From DASYTH01 sp035762905 (GTDB taxonomy: Bacteria; Actinomycetota; Actinomycetes; Mycobacteriales; Pseudonocardiaceae): a stretch of DNA of 38,127 bases. A program made the translations under genes and the position numbers. Shown here piece by piece: positions 1-7,341 of the stretch. The first letter of the stretch is position 1. Each line of letters starts with the position of its first letter. The notes under the pieces are model-generated. The model was not told where the DNA came from. It worked only from the letters and a program-made list of their open reading frames with translations, and made no database searches. The stretch spans positions 1-38,127 of the forward strand of contig NZ_DASUCC010000075.1 of assembly GCF_035762905.1 (NCBI RefSeq), given 5' to 3'.

Positions 1-260
1 GGGACACCGTGGTCAGGTGTGAGCGGGTTCAGGTGCGGGGGGGGGGTGGACCTGGGGCGGCTCTTTGATTCGGGCTGTGGGGACACCTTTGGTCAGATGT
101 GAGCGGGTTGGCGCACGGGGGCATTGACATGGGGGCGGCGCGGACCGGGGAGCGGGGTTGATGCGGGGACACCCTTGGTTGATGGTCGGCGGGCGGGTTG
201 GTGTGCGGGGGCATTGGCCTGGGGGTAGTTGGGTGGTTGCTTGGGGTGGTTGGGCGGAGC
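1..260. repeat. G-rich imperfect tandem repeat, about three units of roughly 80 bp
   Basis: No gene is visible before position 342. Units begin with GGGACACC at 1, GGGGACACC at 79 and GGGGACACC at 165. Units one and two then share TTGGTCAG/GTGGTCAG and TGTGAGCGGGTT; units two and three share a GGGTTGG...GGGGGCATTG core. The array is probably cut by the left window edge. Open frames on the minus strand here are low-complexity Pro-rich frames with no family resemblance. Confidence 0.6.
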
Positions 261-268
261 AGAGTTGG

Positions 269-298
269 TTGACCTGCCTGGTCAGGCGTGGGTAACTT
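269..298 (+). promoter_or_regulatory. Predicted nagZ-namZ-hydrolase promoter
   Basis: A -35 box TTGACC (269-274), an 18-base spacer and a -10 box TAACTT (293-298) fit a housekeeping sigma promoter well. The start codon at 342 has its own SD sequence, so a short leader of about 37 bases is expected. The -10 lies inside the palindrome at 291-301. Confidence 0.6.
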
Positions 299-301
299 AC
301 C
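291..301. promoter_or_regulatory. Candidate MurR operator O1
   Basis: GGTAA-C-TTACC is a perfect inverted repeat with one central base, sitting on the -10 box of the nagZ promoter. Nine of eleven positions match the reverse complement of the site in front of murR (5306-5316). Position on the promoter and sharing between both units of a MurNAc gene cluster suggest repression by MurR; this is inference from two sites. Confidence 0.5.
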
Positions 302-341
302 GATACTCCGATGTGTCGGTGAGAATCTTACGGAGGCTGCG

Positions 342-2138
342 GTGACCAAGTCGCTCCGTCGAAGTGTGTCCGTGGGGCTGGTGGCGTTGGTGGGCAGCGC
401 CCTGTGTGGAGCCGTGCCGCCGGCGAGTGCGGGGGTGAGTGCGGCGGCGCTGGCGGGGCAGCTGCTCGGACGGATGTCGCTGGAGCAGAAGGTCGGGCAG
501 ATGTTCGTGGTCTCGGTCTGGGGGAAGTCGGCGGACGAGGTGCATCCGACCAACCGGACGAACTATGGCGTGGACACGCCGGCGCAGGTGGTGGAGCGGT
601 ACAACGTCGGGGGGGTCATCTACTTCAACAACTCCGGCACGGACAACGTGGACAACCCGCGGCAGGTGGCGGAGCTGTCCAATGGGTTGCAGCGGGCGGC
701 GATGCGGTCGGGGTTGCGGGTTCCGCTGATCGTCGCGATCGACCAGGAGGGTGGCAACGTCACGCGGCTGGAGGCGCCGGCGACCGAGTTCCCCGGGAAC
801 ATGTCGGTGGGCGCGGGGCGCAGCGCGAACGATGCGCGGTCGTTGGCCACGATCAACGGGCACGAGCTGCGGGCGATCGGGATCAACCAGAACTTCGCGC
901 CGGTGGCCGATGTCAACTCCAACCCGTTGAACCCGGTGATCGGCGCGCGATCGTTCTCGTCGCGGCCGGAGCTGGCCAGTGAGCTGGTGCGGGCGGAGGT
1001 GCGCGGGTACCAGGACTCGGGACGGGCGCGGGAGACGGTTTCCTCGGCGGCCAAACACTTCCCGGGGCACGGCGACGCGGCGACGGACAGCCATACGAGC
1101 CTGCCGATCATCAACCGGACCGAGGAGGAATGGCGGCGGATCGACCTTCCGCCGTTCCAGGCGGCCATCGCGGCCGGAGTGGACGCGATCATGACCGCAC
1201 ACATCGAGATTCCGAGCCTGGAGCCGTCGGGTGCGCCGGCGACGATGTCCCGCCGGATCCTGACCGACCTGCTGCGCGGCGAGCTCGGGTACCGGGGCGT
1301 GATCGTGACCGACTCGCTCGGCATGGGCGGTGCCAACGTGTTCCCGCCGGAGGAGATCCCGGTGATGGCGGTCGAGGCGGGCGCCGACGAGCTGTTGATG
1401 CCGCCGAACCTGGAGCTGGCGAAGAACGCGGTGATCAACGCGGTGCGCTCCGGACGGCTGACCGAGCAGCGGATCGACCAGAGCGTGCTGCGGATCCTGT
1501 TGCAGAAGTTGACCCGCGGGATCATCACCAACCCGCTGGTGGACGTGAACCGGGTGGACCGGGTGGTGGGCACGCCCGCGAACCTGGCCGAGGTGCAGCG
1601 GGTCAGTGACGCGACCACGACGGTGCTGCGCAACGACGCCGGCTTGCTGCCCCTGCGCACGCGGCCGAGCAACGTGCTGGTCACCGGGGTCGGCGACACG
1701 GTGCTGCCGGCCCGCACACCGACCTGGCTGGCGAACAGCCTGACCCAGCGCGGCGTCACGGCCACGGCGCTGCCCACTGGCACCAGCCCGAGCGAGGCGG
1801 TGATCACCCAGGCGGTGACCGCGGCGCAGAACGCCGATCTGGTCGTGGTGCTGACCAACAGCCTGGGCACCCGGGCACAGTTGCGGGCACTGCTCACCCG
1901 GCTGCAGGCCACCGGAAAGCCGGTGATCGCGGTCGCGACGCAGATCCCCTACGACCCGGGCTTCGTCGACAATCCGACCTGGCTGGCCACCTACTCGTGG
2001 CGGGCGATGTCCATGGAGTCGCTGGCCAAGGTGCTGCTCGGCGAGATCGCGCCGCACGGGAAGCTGCCGGTGGACATCCCCGCCGGCACGGATCCGGCCA
2101 CCATCCTTTACCCCTTCGACACGGGACTGACCTGGTGA
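342..2138 (+). CDS. nagZ: Exported beta-N-acetylglucosaminidase, GH3 family (NagZ type)
   Basis: A 598-residue GH3 enzyme expected to remove GlcNAc from the non-reducing ends of peptidoglycan fragments. The start is GTG 342 because CGGAGG lies just upstream (331-336) and translation from there opens with a Sec-type signal (KSLRR, hydrophobic core, ASAG). The bacterial NagZ dyad is visible in KHFPGHGD..TDSH (Asp249, His251) and the nucleophile in VTDSLGM (Asp324). A second, Rossmann-like C-terminal domain (about residues 390-598) follows, as in the two-domain Gram-positive enzymes. It is the first gene of a unit with namZ and an AmiE-like hydrolase, the same partners as in Bacillus subtilis. 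An open frame continues upstream to 288 but lacks an RBS. Function is confident; export is inferred from the signal. Confidence 0.93.
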   Translation: MTKSLRRSVSVGLVALVGSALCGAVPPASAGVSAAALAGQLLGRMSLEQKVGQMFVVSVWGKSADEVHPTNRTNYGVDTPAQVVERYNVGGVIYFNNSGTDNVDNPRQVAELSNGLQRAAMRSGLRVPLIVAIDQEGGNVTRLEAPATEFPGNMSVGAGRSANDARSLATINGHELRAIGINQNFAPVADVNSNPLNPVIGARSFSSRPELASELVRAEVRGYQDSGRARETVSSAAKHFPGHGDAATDSHTSLPIINRTEEEWRRIDLPPFQAAIAAGVDAIMTAHIEIPSLEPSGAPATMSRRILTDLLRGELGYRGVIVTDSLGMGGANVFPPEEIPVMAVEAGADELLMPPNLELAKNAVINAVRSGRLTEQRIDQSVLRILLQKLTRGIITNPLVDVNRVDRVVGTPANLAEVQRVSDATTTVLRNDAGLLPLRTRPSNVLVTGVGDTVLPARTPTWLANSLTQRGVTATALPTGTSPSEAVITQAVTAAQNADLVVVLTNSLGTRAQLRALLTRLQATGKPVIAVATQIPYDPGFVDNPTWLATYSWRAMSMESLAKVLLGEIAPHGKLPVDIPAGTDPATILYPFDTGLTW

Positions 2139-3415
2139 ACGGCATCGGACGGCGGCGTTTCCTGGCCGCATCGGCGATCTCCGCGGCGACCGCGACCGCG
2201 AGTGCGAGCACGGCGGCGCAGGCCGCACCACAGGACGCGGACCGGCACCGCGACGGGGTCACCCCGGGCGCCGACGTGCTGGCCGCGCAGGGCTGGCGGT
2301 CGCTGGCCGGCCGGCGGGTCGGCGTGCTGACCAACCCGACCGGCGCGCTGCGCGACCACACGCACATCGTGGACTCGATGGTGGCGGCCGGCGTGCCACC
2401 GGTGGCCGCGTTCGGCCCGGAGCACGGCTTCCGCGGCACCGCGCAGGCCGGCGGCTCCGAGGGTGACTACCTCGACCCGCGCACCCAGATCCCGGTCTAT
2501 GACGCCTACCAGGCCAACGCGGACAAGCTGGCCGGAATGTTCGGCCGGGCCGGGGTGGACACCGTGGTGTTCGACATCGCCGATGTGGGCGCCCGGTTCT
2601 ACACGTTCATCTGGAGCATGTACACGGCCATGCGCGCCGCGATCACCACCCGGGCCGCGTTCGTAGTGCTGGACCGGCCGAACCCGGTCGGCGGCTCGGC
2701 CCGCGGCCCGATGCTGAACCCCGCGTTCTCCTCCGGCATCGGGCTCAAGCCGATCGTGCAGCAGCACGGGATGACGATCGGCGAGCTGGCCCGGTTCTTC
2801 GACGCCGAGCTGCTGCCCGGCGACACCGGCGGGGCGCGGCTGGCCAGCCTCGACGTGGTCCGGATGCGCGGCTGGCGACGCGACGAGCTGTTCGGCCGCA
2901 CCGGCCTGCCGTGGCGGCTGCCCAGCCCGAACATGCCGAGCGAGACCACCGCGCTGGTCTACCCGGGGACCTGCCTGTTCGAGGGCACCGTGTTCTCCGA
3001 GGGGCGCGGCACCACCCGGCCGTTCGAGATCATCGGCGCGCCCAACCTGGACTGGCGCTGGGCGGAGCGGCTCAACGAGCTGCGGCTGCCCGGCGTTCGG
3101 TTCCGGGAGGCGTACTTCTCGCCGACGTTCAGCAAGTGGGTGGGCCAGGTGTGCGGCGGCGTGCAGCTGCACATCACCGACCCGGACGACTTCGAGGCGA
3201 TCCGCACGGCGATCACGATGATCGTGACCGCCCGGCAGCTGTACCCGGCGAACTTCGCCTGGCGTCCGGACAACTTCATCGACAAGCTGTCCGGCTCGGA
3301 CCGGCTGCGCCGCATGGTGGACGCCGGGGCCGGGGTCGACGAGGTGATCGGGGCCTGGCAGGAGGAGCTGGCGGCGTTCCGCCGGCAGCGGGAGCCGTAT
3401 CTGATCTACCGGTGA
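2135..3415 (+). CDS. namZ: Exo-beta-N-acetylmuramidase NamZ (DUF1343), Tat signal
   Basis: A 426-residue DUF1343 protein; the B. subtilis member (formerly YbbC) releases MurNAc from non-reducing ends of glycan fragments. GTG 2135 overlaps the nagZ stop by four bases (GTGA), so translation is coupled. The N-terminus GIGRRRFLAAS followed by an Ala-rich stretch to AQA is a Tat signal, so the enzyme should be exported folded. Family motifs seen are LTNPTGALRDHTHIVD, FGPEHGFRG, DVGARFYTFIWSM and DRPNPVGG. NagZ and NamZ would alternate to strip GlcNAc and MurNAc from wall fragments outside the membrane. Use of Tat for this enzyme next to a Sec-exported NagZ is worth noting. Confidence 0.9.
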   Translation: MNGIGRRRFLAASAISAATATASASTAAQAAPQDADRHRDGVTPGADVLAAQGWRSLAGRRVGVLTNPTGALRDHTHIVDSMVAAGVPPVAAFGPEHGFRGTAQAGGSEGDYLDPRTQIPVYDAYQANADKLAGMFGRAGVDTVVFDIADVGARFYTFIWSMYTAMRAAITTRAAFVVLDRPNPVGGSARGPMLNPAFSSGIGLKPIVQQHGMTIGELARFFDAELLPGDTGGARLASLDVVRMRGWRRDELFGRTGLPWRLPSPNMPSETTALVYPGTCLFEGTVFSEGRGTTRPFEIIGAPNLDWRWAERLNELRLPGVRFREAYFSPTFSKWVGQVCGGVQLHITDPDDFEAIRTAITMIVTARQLYPANFAWRPDNFIDKLSGSDRLRRMVDAGAGVDEVIGAWQEELAAFRRQREPYLIYR

Positions 3416-3425
3416 GGGTGGAAAC

Positions 3426-5168
3426 ATGCGCGGGCGACGGGTGTTACTGGCCACGATGGTGCTCGCGCTGGCCGCGAGCAGCCAGGTAGCCATGGCCGAC
3501 GAGGACAAGACCGGGCCGGGCGGCCGGTTCGACCGGGTGTACCAGGGCTTCGCCCCGGCCTGGACCAGGCTGCGGGACGGCACGCCGGAGCGGGCCGGGC
3601 TGGAGCCGGCGCCGATCGCCGAGGCACTGTCGAAGATCAGCGCATGGACGCGGCCCAACCCGGCCACCGGCCGGCCGCTGTTCTCCGGCGCGGTCACGCT
3701 GATGGCGCACGACGGCGTGGTGGTCAGCCGGGCCGCGACCGGGTCCGCGGTGCGCTACGCCGACGCGGCCGGCACCGAGCTGCCGGCCGAGGCGCAGGTG
3801 CCGATGCGGCCGGACACGATCTTCGACATGGCCTCGGTGACCAAACTGTTCACCTCGATCGTGGTGATGCAGCTGCACGAGGACGGCCGGCTGAACGTGA
3901 CCGAGCGGGTGGCCACCTACCTGCCGGAGTTCGGTGTGAACGGCAAGGAGTCGATCACTGTCGAGCAGCTGCTCACGCACACCTCGGGCCTGGTGGCCTG
4001 GCTGCCGCTGTGGCGCGACCAGCCGGACGTGCCGGCCCGGATCAGGGCGGTGATGGACGTCGCGCCGGTGAACCCGCCGGGCAGCACCTACGTCTACTCC
4101 GATCTCAACCTGATCACCCTCGGGGTGCTGGTCGAGCGGCTCACCGGTCAGACCCTGGACACGGTGGTCCAGCAGCGGATCACCGGCCCGCTCGGCATGA
4201 CCGACACCGGGTTCAACCCGCCGGCGAGCAAGCTGGACCGGATCGCCGCCACCGAGTACATGGCCACGCCGCCGCGGGGCATGGTGCGCGGGTCGGTGCA
4301 CGACGAGAACGCCTGGTCGTTCGGCGGGGTCGCCGGGCATGCCGGGATCTTCTCCACCGCGGGTGACCTGGCCGTGCTCGCCCAGACGATCCTCAACGGC
4401 GGCAGCTACGCCGGCCAGCGGATCCTGCGCCCGCAGACCGTGACGCTGATGCTGACCGACCACAACCAGGAGTTCCCCGGGCACGCCCACGGGCTGGGCT
4501 TCGAGCTGGATCAGCGCTGGTTCATGGGCGGGCTGTCCGGGCCGCGGACCGCCGGGCACACCGGGTTCACCGGCACCGACATGGTGATCGACCCGATGTC
4601 GCGGTCGTTCACGATCCTGCTCACCAACCGGGTGCACCCGAACCGGAGCTGGGGGTCGATCAACATTGCCCGCGAGACCGTGGCGCTGGGCCTGGCGAAA
4701 TCGCTCGCGGTGCGCCCGAAGCACGGAAGGGACGCCTGGTACACCGGCATCGGCGACGCCAGTTCGTCCACTCTGACGACTGAAGTCGTCCATTCGGCCG
4801 GGCCCGTTCGGGTGGAATTTGCCGCCTTTGTGGACAGTGAGGACACCGATCGCCTTGTCCTCGAGTCGAGCACCGACGGGGTCACCTGGCAGCCGGTGGA
4901 GCTGACCGCCCGCGGTCCGGGCGCCCCGGACGGACCTGCGCAAACGCTGTCGGGTGCCGGACACCGCGCGTGGTGGACGGTGCGCGCGGAGGTACCGCAG
5001 GCTGCGGACATCACGATGCGCTGGCGATTCAGCACCGACAGTCGTTACACCGGTCGAGGCGTCTCCGTGGACCGGATTTTACTCACCGACGGTAATCGCG
5101 TGTTGCTCAACGGTGAGAAAGAACCCCACATGTTGCACCCACAAGGGTGGCAGCTCAAATCTCGTTGA
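3426..5168 (+). CDS. Exported serine hydrolase, beta-lactamase fold (AmiE-like), with extra C-terminal beta domain
   Basis: A 580-residue PF00144-type protein. A Sec signal covers about residues 1-25 (RGRRVLLATMVLALAAS..AMA). Catalytic landmarks are SVTK (Ser137, Lys140), YSD (Tyr224, in place of YSN) and HTG (His378). In B. subtilis the PF00144 gene beside nagZ and namZ is AmiE, which splits the peptide from MurNAc; the same role is inferred here. After about residue 430 there is an additional region to 580 with Trp-rich, beta-type sequence (STDGVTWQPVE, RWRFSTDSRYTGRG, DRILLTDG) resembling carbohydrate-binding or jelly-roll modules. This end is visibly less GC-rich than the catalytic part. 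A carboxypeptidase or esterase role cannot be excluded. ATG 3426 lies 10 bases after namZ. Confidence 0.85.
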   Translation: MRGRRVLLATMVLALAASSQVAMADEDKTGPGGRFDRVYQGFAPAWTRLRDGTPERAGLEPAPIAEALSKISAWTRPNPATGRPLFSGAVTLMAHDGVVVSRAATGSAVRYADAAGTELPAEAQVPMRPDTIFDMASVTKLFTSIVVMQLHEDGRLNVTERVATYLPEFGVNGKESITVEQLLTHTSGLVAWLPLWRDQPDVPARIRAVMDVAPVNPPGSTYVYSDLNLITLGVLVERLTGQTLDTVVQQRITGPLGMTDTGFNPPASKLDRIAATEYMATPPRGMVRGSVHDENAWSFGGVAGHAGIFSTAGDLAVLAQTILNGGSYAGQRILRPQTVTLMLTDHNQEFPGHAHGLGFELDQRWFMGGLSGPRTAGHTGFTGTDMVIDPMSRSFTILLTNRVHPNRSWGSINIARETVALGLAKSLAVRPKHGRDAWYTGIGDASSSTLTTEVVHSAGPVRVEFAAFVDSEDTDRLVLESSTDGVTWQPVELTARGPGAPDGPAQTLSGAGHRAWWTVRAEVPQAADITMRWRFSTDSRYTGRGVSVDRILLTDGNRVLLNGEKEPHMLHPQGWQLKSR

Positions 5169-5196
5169 CGTTGAAACGCTAACAACTAGGGGCCGA

Positions 5197-5212
5197 CCAG
5201 CGATTCTGCTGG
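5197..5212 (+). terminator. Weak hairpin after the hydrolase gene
   Basis: CCAGC-gattct-GCTGG follows the stop codon at 5168 and is flanked by GGGG (5188 region) and CCCC (5229 region) that could extend pairing. There is no U-run. A partial terminator is possible; support is weak. Confidence 0.25.
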
Positions 5213-5284
5213 CAAGCCCACAAGGCGTCCCCTGAAGTTTCGGCCAGGTTTAGGTAGCGTAGCCGGCACAGGTCACGCTTCACC

Positions 5285-5313
5285 TTGTCGTACCATTCGA
5301 CTGTTAGTAAGTT
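5285..5313 (+). promoter_or_regulatory. Predicted murR-murQ promoter (leaderless)
   Basis: TTGTCG (5285-5290), a 17-base spacer and TAAGTT (5308-5313) precede GTG 5320 by only six bases, so the mRNA should start at or next to the start codon. The -10 lies inside the candidate operator 5306-5316, which would give autorepression. Confidence 0.5.
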
Positions 5314-5316
5314 TCC
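5306..5316. promoter_or_regulatory. Candidate MurR operator O2
   Basis: AGTAAGTTTCC matches the palindromic site at 291-301, read on the opposite strand (GGTAAGTTACC), at nine of eleven positions. It overlaps the predicted murR -10 box exactly as O1 overlaps the nagZ -10 box. Confidence 0.5.
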
Positions 5317-5319
5317 CAC

Positions 5320-6252
5320 GTGAGCGCGAGTGCCATGACAACAGAGCACATAGAGTCAAGTCCCCTGGTCCGCATCCGGTCGCTGCTGCCCGGTCTCGCC
5401 CGGGCCGAGCAACGGGTCGCCAAGGTGGTGCTGGACAACCCGTCGAGCGTCGCTCGCCGCAGCATCACCGAGGTCGCCGACGCCGCCGGCACCAGCGAGA
5501 CCACCGTCACCCGGTTCTGCAAGGCGATCGGGGTCGGCGGATACCCGGAGCTACGGATCGCCCTGGCCGCCGACACGGCGCGCACCGAGGCCCGCATCGA
5601 CCGTGACCTCGGCGGCGAGATCGACCCCGAGGACGACCTGGCCACCGTCGTGGGCAAGGTGACCTTCGCCGACGCCCGGGCCGTCGAGGAGACCGCCGGC
5701 CAACTCGACATCGAGATCCTGCAGCGGGTGGTCGCGGCGATCGCCGCGGCCGGCCGGGTGGACGTCTACGGCGTCGGCGCCAGCGCGTTCGTCGCCGCCG
5801 ACCTGCAGCAGAAGCTGCACCGCATCGGGCGGGTCAGCTTCGCCTGGAACGACACGCACATCATGCTCACCTCCGCGGCCGTGCTCGGCCCCGGCGACGT
5901 GGCGGTGGGCATCTCGCACACCGGCGCGACCACCGACACCGTCGAGTCGCTGCGCGAGGCCCGCCGGGCCGGCGCCACCACCGTGGCCCTGACCAACTTC
6001 CCCACCTCGCCGATCACCGAGGTCGCCGACCTCGTGCTGACCACGGCGGCCCGGGAGACCACGTTCCGGTCGGGGGCCATGGCCAGCCGGATCGCCCAGC
6101 TCACCGTGATCGACTGCCTGTTCATCGGCGTCGCGCAGCGCCATCTCGACCGGTCCATGCGCGCGCTGGACGACACCCGGGAGGCCGTCGGCTCGCACCG
6201 GCTGGAGACCCGGCAAGACGGCCGGCGAAAAATCCGGGAGACCGGGAAATGA
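5320..6252 (+). CDS. murR: MurR/RpiR-family transcriptional regulator
   Basis: A 310-residue regulator with an RpiR-type HTH (about residues 12-85, including SITEVADAAGTSETTVTRFC) and a sugar-phosphate-binding SIS domain (about 125-265, with VYGVGASAF and GISHTGATTDTVE). In E. coli MurR binds MurNAc-6-phosphate and represses murQ; the gene order murR-murQ here supports the same ligand. GTG 5320 is chosen because a -10 box lies six bases upstream, giving a leaderless start; ATG 5335 is the alternative, and neither has a good SD. The murQ frame starts inside the stop codon region. Ligand assignment is inferred from context. Confidence 0.88.
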   Translation: MSASAMTTEHIESSPLVRIRSLLPGLARAEQRVAKVVLDNPSSVARRSITEVADAAGTSETTVTRFCKAIGVGGYPELRIALAADTARTEARIDRDLGGEIDPEDDLATVVGKVTFADARAVEETAGQLDIEILQRVVAAIAAAGRVDVYGVGASAFVAADLQQKLHRIGRVSFAWNDTHIMLTSAAVLGPGDVAVGISHTGATTDTVESLREARRAGATTVALTNFPTSPITEVADLVLTTAARETTFRSGAMASRIAQLTVIDCLFIGVAQRHLDRSMRALDDTREAVGSHRLETRQDGRRKIRETGK

Positions 6253-6284
6253 CCTTTGCCGGTCCCGACCGAGGGGGGAGCGAA

Positions 6285-7211
6285 ATGACCGTGCCACGCC
6301 AGGCGGTGCACGTGGACTCGCCGACGGAGCGCCGCAACCCGCGCACCATCGACATCGACGAGATGTCCACGCTGGAGATCCTTCGGGCGATCAACGCCGA
6401 GGACCGGCTGGTGCCGGACGCGGTCGCCGCCGCGCTGCCGTCGCTGTCCACCGCGGTCGACATCGCCGCCGAGGCGCTGCGCGGGGGGCACCGGGTGCAC
6501 TACGTCGGCGCCGGCACCTCCGGCCGGCTGGCCACCCTGGACGCGGCCGAGCTTCCCCCCACCTACAACGTCCCCGCCGACTGGTTCGTGATGCACCACG
6601 CCGGCGGCTCGACGGCGCTGCGCGCCGCGGTCGAGAACGCCGAGGACGACGACGACGCCGGAGCCGCGGAACTGGCCAGGGACGCCGCGCCGGGCGACTT
6701 CGTGCTCGGGCTGACCGCCTCCGGGCGCACCCCCTACGTGCTCGGGGCACTGCGCGCGGCGCACCGGCTCGGTGCGTCCACCGCCCTGATCTCCAACAAC
6801 CCGCTCGCCACCCGGTCCATCGACGTGGACGTGATGATCACGGTGGACACTGGCCCTGAGGCCATCGCCGGGTCCACCCGGATGAAGGCCGGCACCGCGC
6901 AGAAGCAGGTGCTGACCGCGTTCTCCACGGCCGTGATGGTCAAGCTCGGCCGGACCTACTCCAACCTCATGGTCAGCCTTCGGGCCAACAACGCCAAGCT
7001 GCGCGGGCGGACCGTACGGATTCTGCGCGAGGCGACCGGGCTCGGACAGCAGGAGTGCTCCGACGCGCTGACCCAGTCCGCCGGTGACCTCAAGGTGGCG
7101 CTGGTGCATCTGCTGTCCGGAGTGGACACCCGCCGGGCCGCGGCCGCGCTCACCGACACCGGCGGCCACGTCCGCCTCGCCCTGGCCACGCTGGACGCGA
7201 AGGCCGTCTGA
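6285..7211 (+). CDS. murQ: N-acetylmuramic acid 6-phosphate etherase
   Basis: A 308-residue MurQ, which cleaves the lactyl ether of MurNAc-6-phosphate to give GlcNAc-6-phosphate and D-lactate in the cytoplasm. The family signature SPTERRNPRT..DID is at the N-terminus, followed by the SIS fold with VGAGTSGRLATLDAAE and VENAEDD, which hold the conserved acidic residues. ATG 6285 is preferred because GAGGGGGGAG lies four bases before it and the product then has family length; the in-frame ATG 6249 would overlap the murR stop as ATGA and add 12 residues. Cotranscription with murR is near certain. No MurP-type PTS permease, ABC transporter or MurNAc kinase is nearby, so the source of its substrate is open. 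Confidence 0.93.
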   Translation: MTVPRQAVHVDSPTERRNPRTIDIDEMSTLEILRAINAEDRLVPDAVAAALPSLSTAVDIAAEALRGGHRVHYVGAGTSGRLATLDAAELPPTYNVPADWFVMHHAGGSTALRAAVENAEDDDDAGAAELARDAAPGDFVLGLTASGRTPYVLGALRAAHRLGASTALISNNPLATRSIDVDVMITVDTGPEAIAGSTRMKAGTAQKQVLTAFSTAVMVKLGRTYSNLMVSLRANNAKLRGRTVRILREATGLGQQECSDALTQSAGDLKVALVHLLSGVDTRRAAAALTDTGGHVRLALATLDAKAV

Positions 7212-7212
7212 A

Positions 7213-7270
7213 CGTGGGAAGGCGGGCCGAGATGCTAGGAATCTCGGCCCGCGCTTCTGGGGATCCCACG
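7213..7270 (+). terminator. Nested terminator hairpin after murQ
   Basis: A perfect 12-bp stem GCGGGCCGAGAT / ATCTCGGCCCGC (7222-7233 with 7241-7252) encloses a 7-base loop. A second 7-bp stem CGTGGGA / TCCCACG (7213-7219 with 7264-7270) wraps around it. There is no U-run, as usual in actinobacteria. It ends the murR-murQ unit. Confidence 0.8.
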
Positions 7271-7293
7271 TCGCGAGGAAGGGGGGACTCGCA

Positions 7294-7341
7294 ATGACCA
7301 CGTTAGGCACCCGGTCCGGAGGACGGCTGAAGGACCGCTAG
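7294..7341 (+). CDS. Possible 15-codon ORF behind the murQ terminator
   Basis: ATG 7294 is preceded by an unusually strong purine-rich SD (AGGAAGGGGGG, 7276-7286) at 7 bases and reads MTTLGTRSGGRLKDR to a TAG at 7339-7341. The stop overlaps the last codon of the convergent AraC gene by four bases. Only the SD argues for translation; it could equally be chance. Confidence 0.25.
   Translation: MTTLGTRSGGRLKDR

Noticed and set aside
29..290. Minus-strand coding region at the left edge
   Set aside because: The frame is Pro/Thr/His-rich translation of the G-rich tandem repeat, without an SD or family resemblance.
6249..6284. ATG 6249 as the murQ start (ATGA overlap with murR)
   Set aside because: ATG 6285 has a much stronger SD at proper distance and gives the normal MurQ length. 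The upstream codon cannot be fully excluded.
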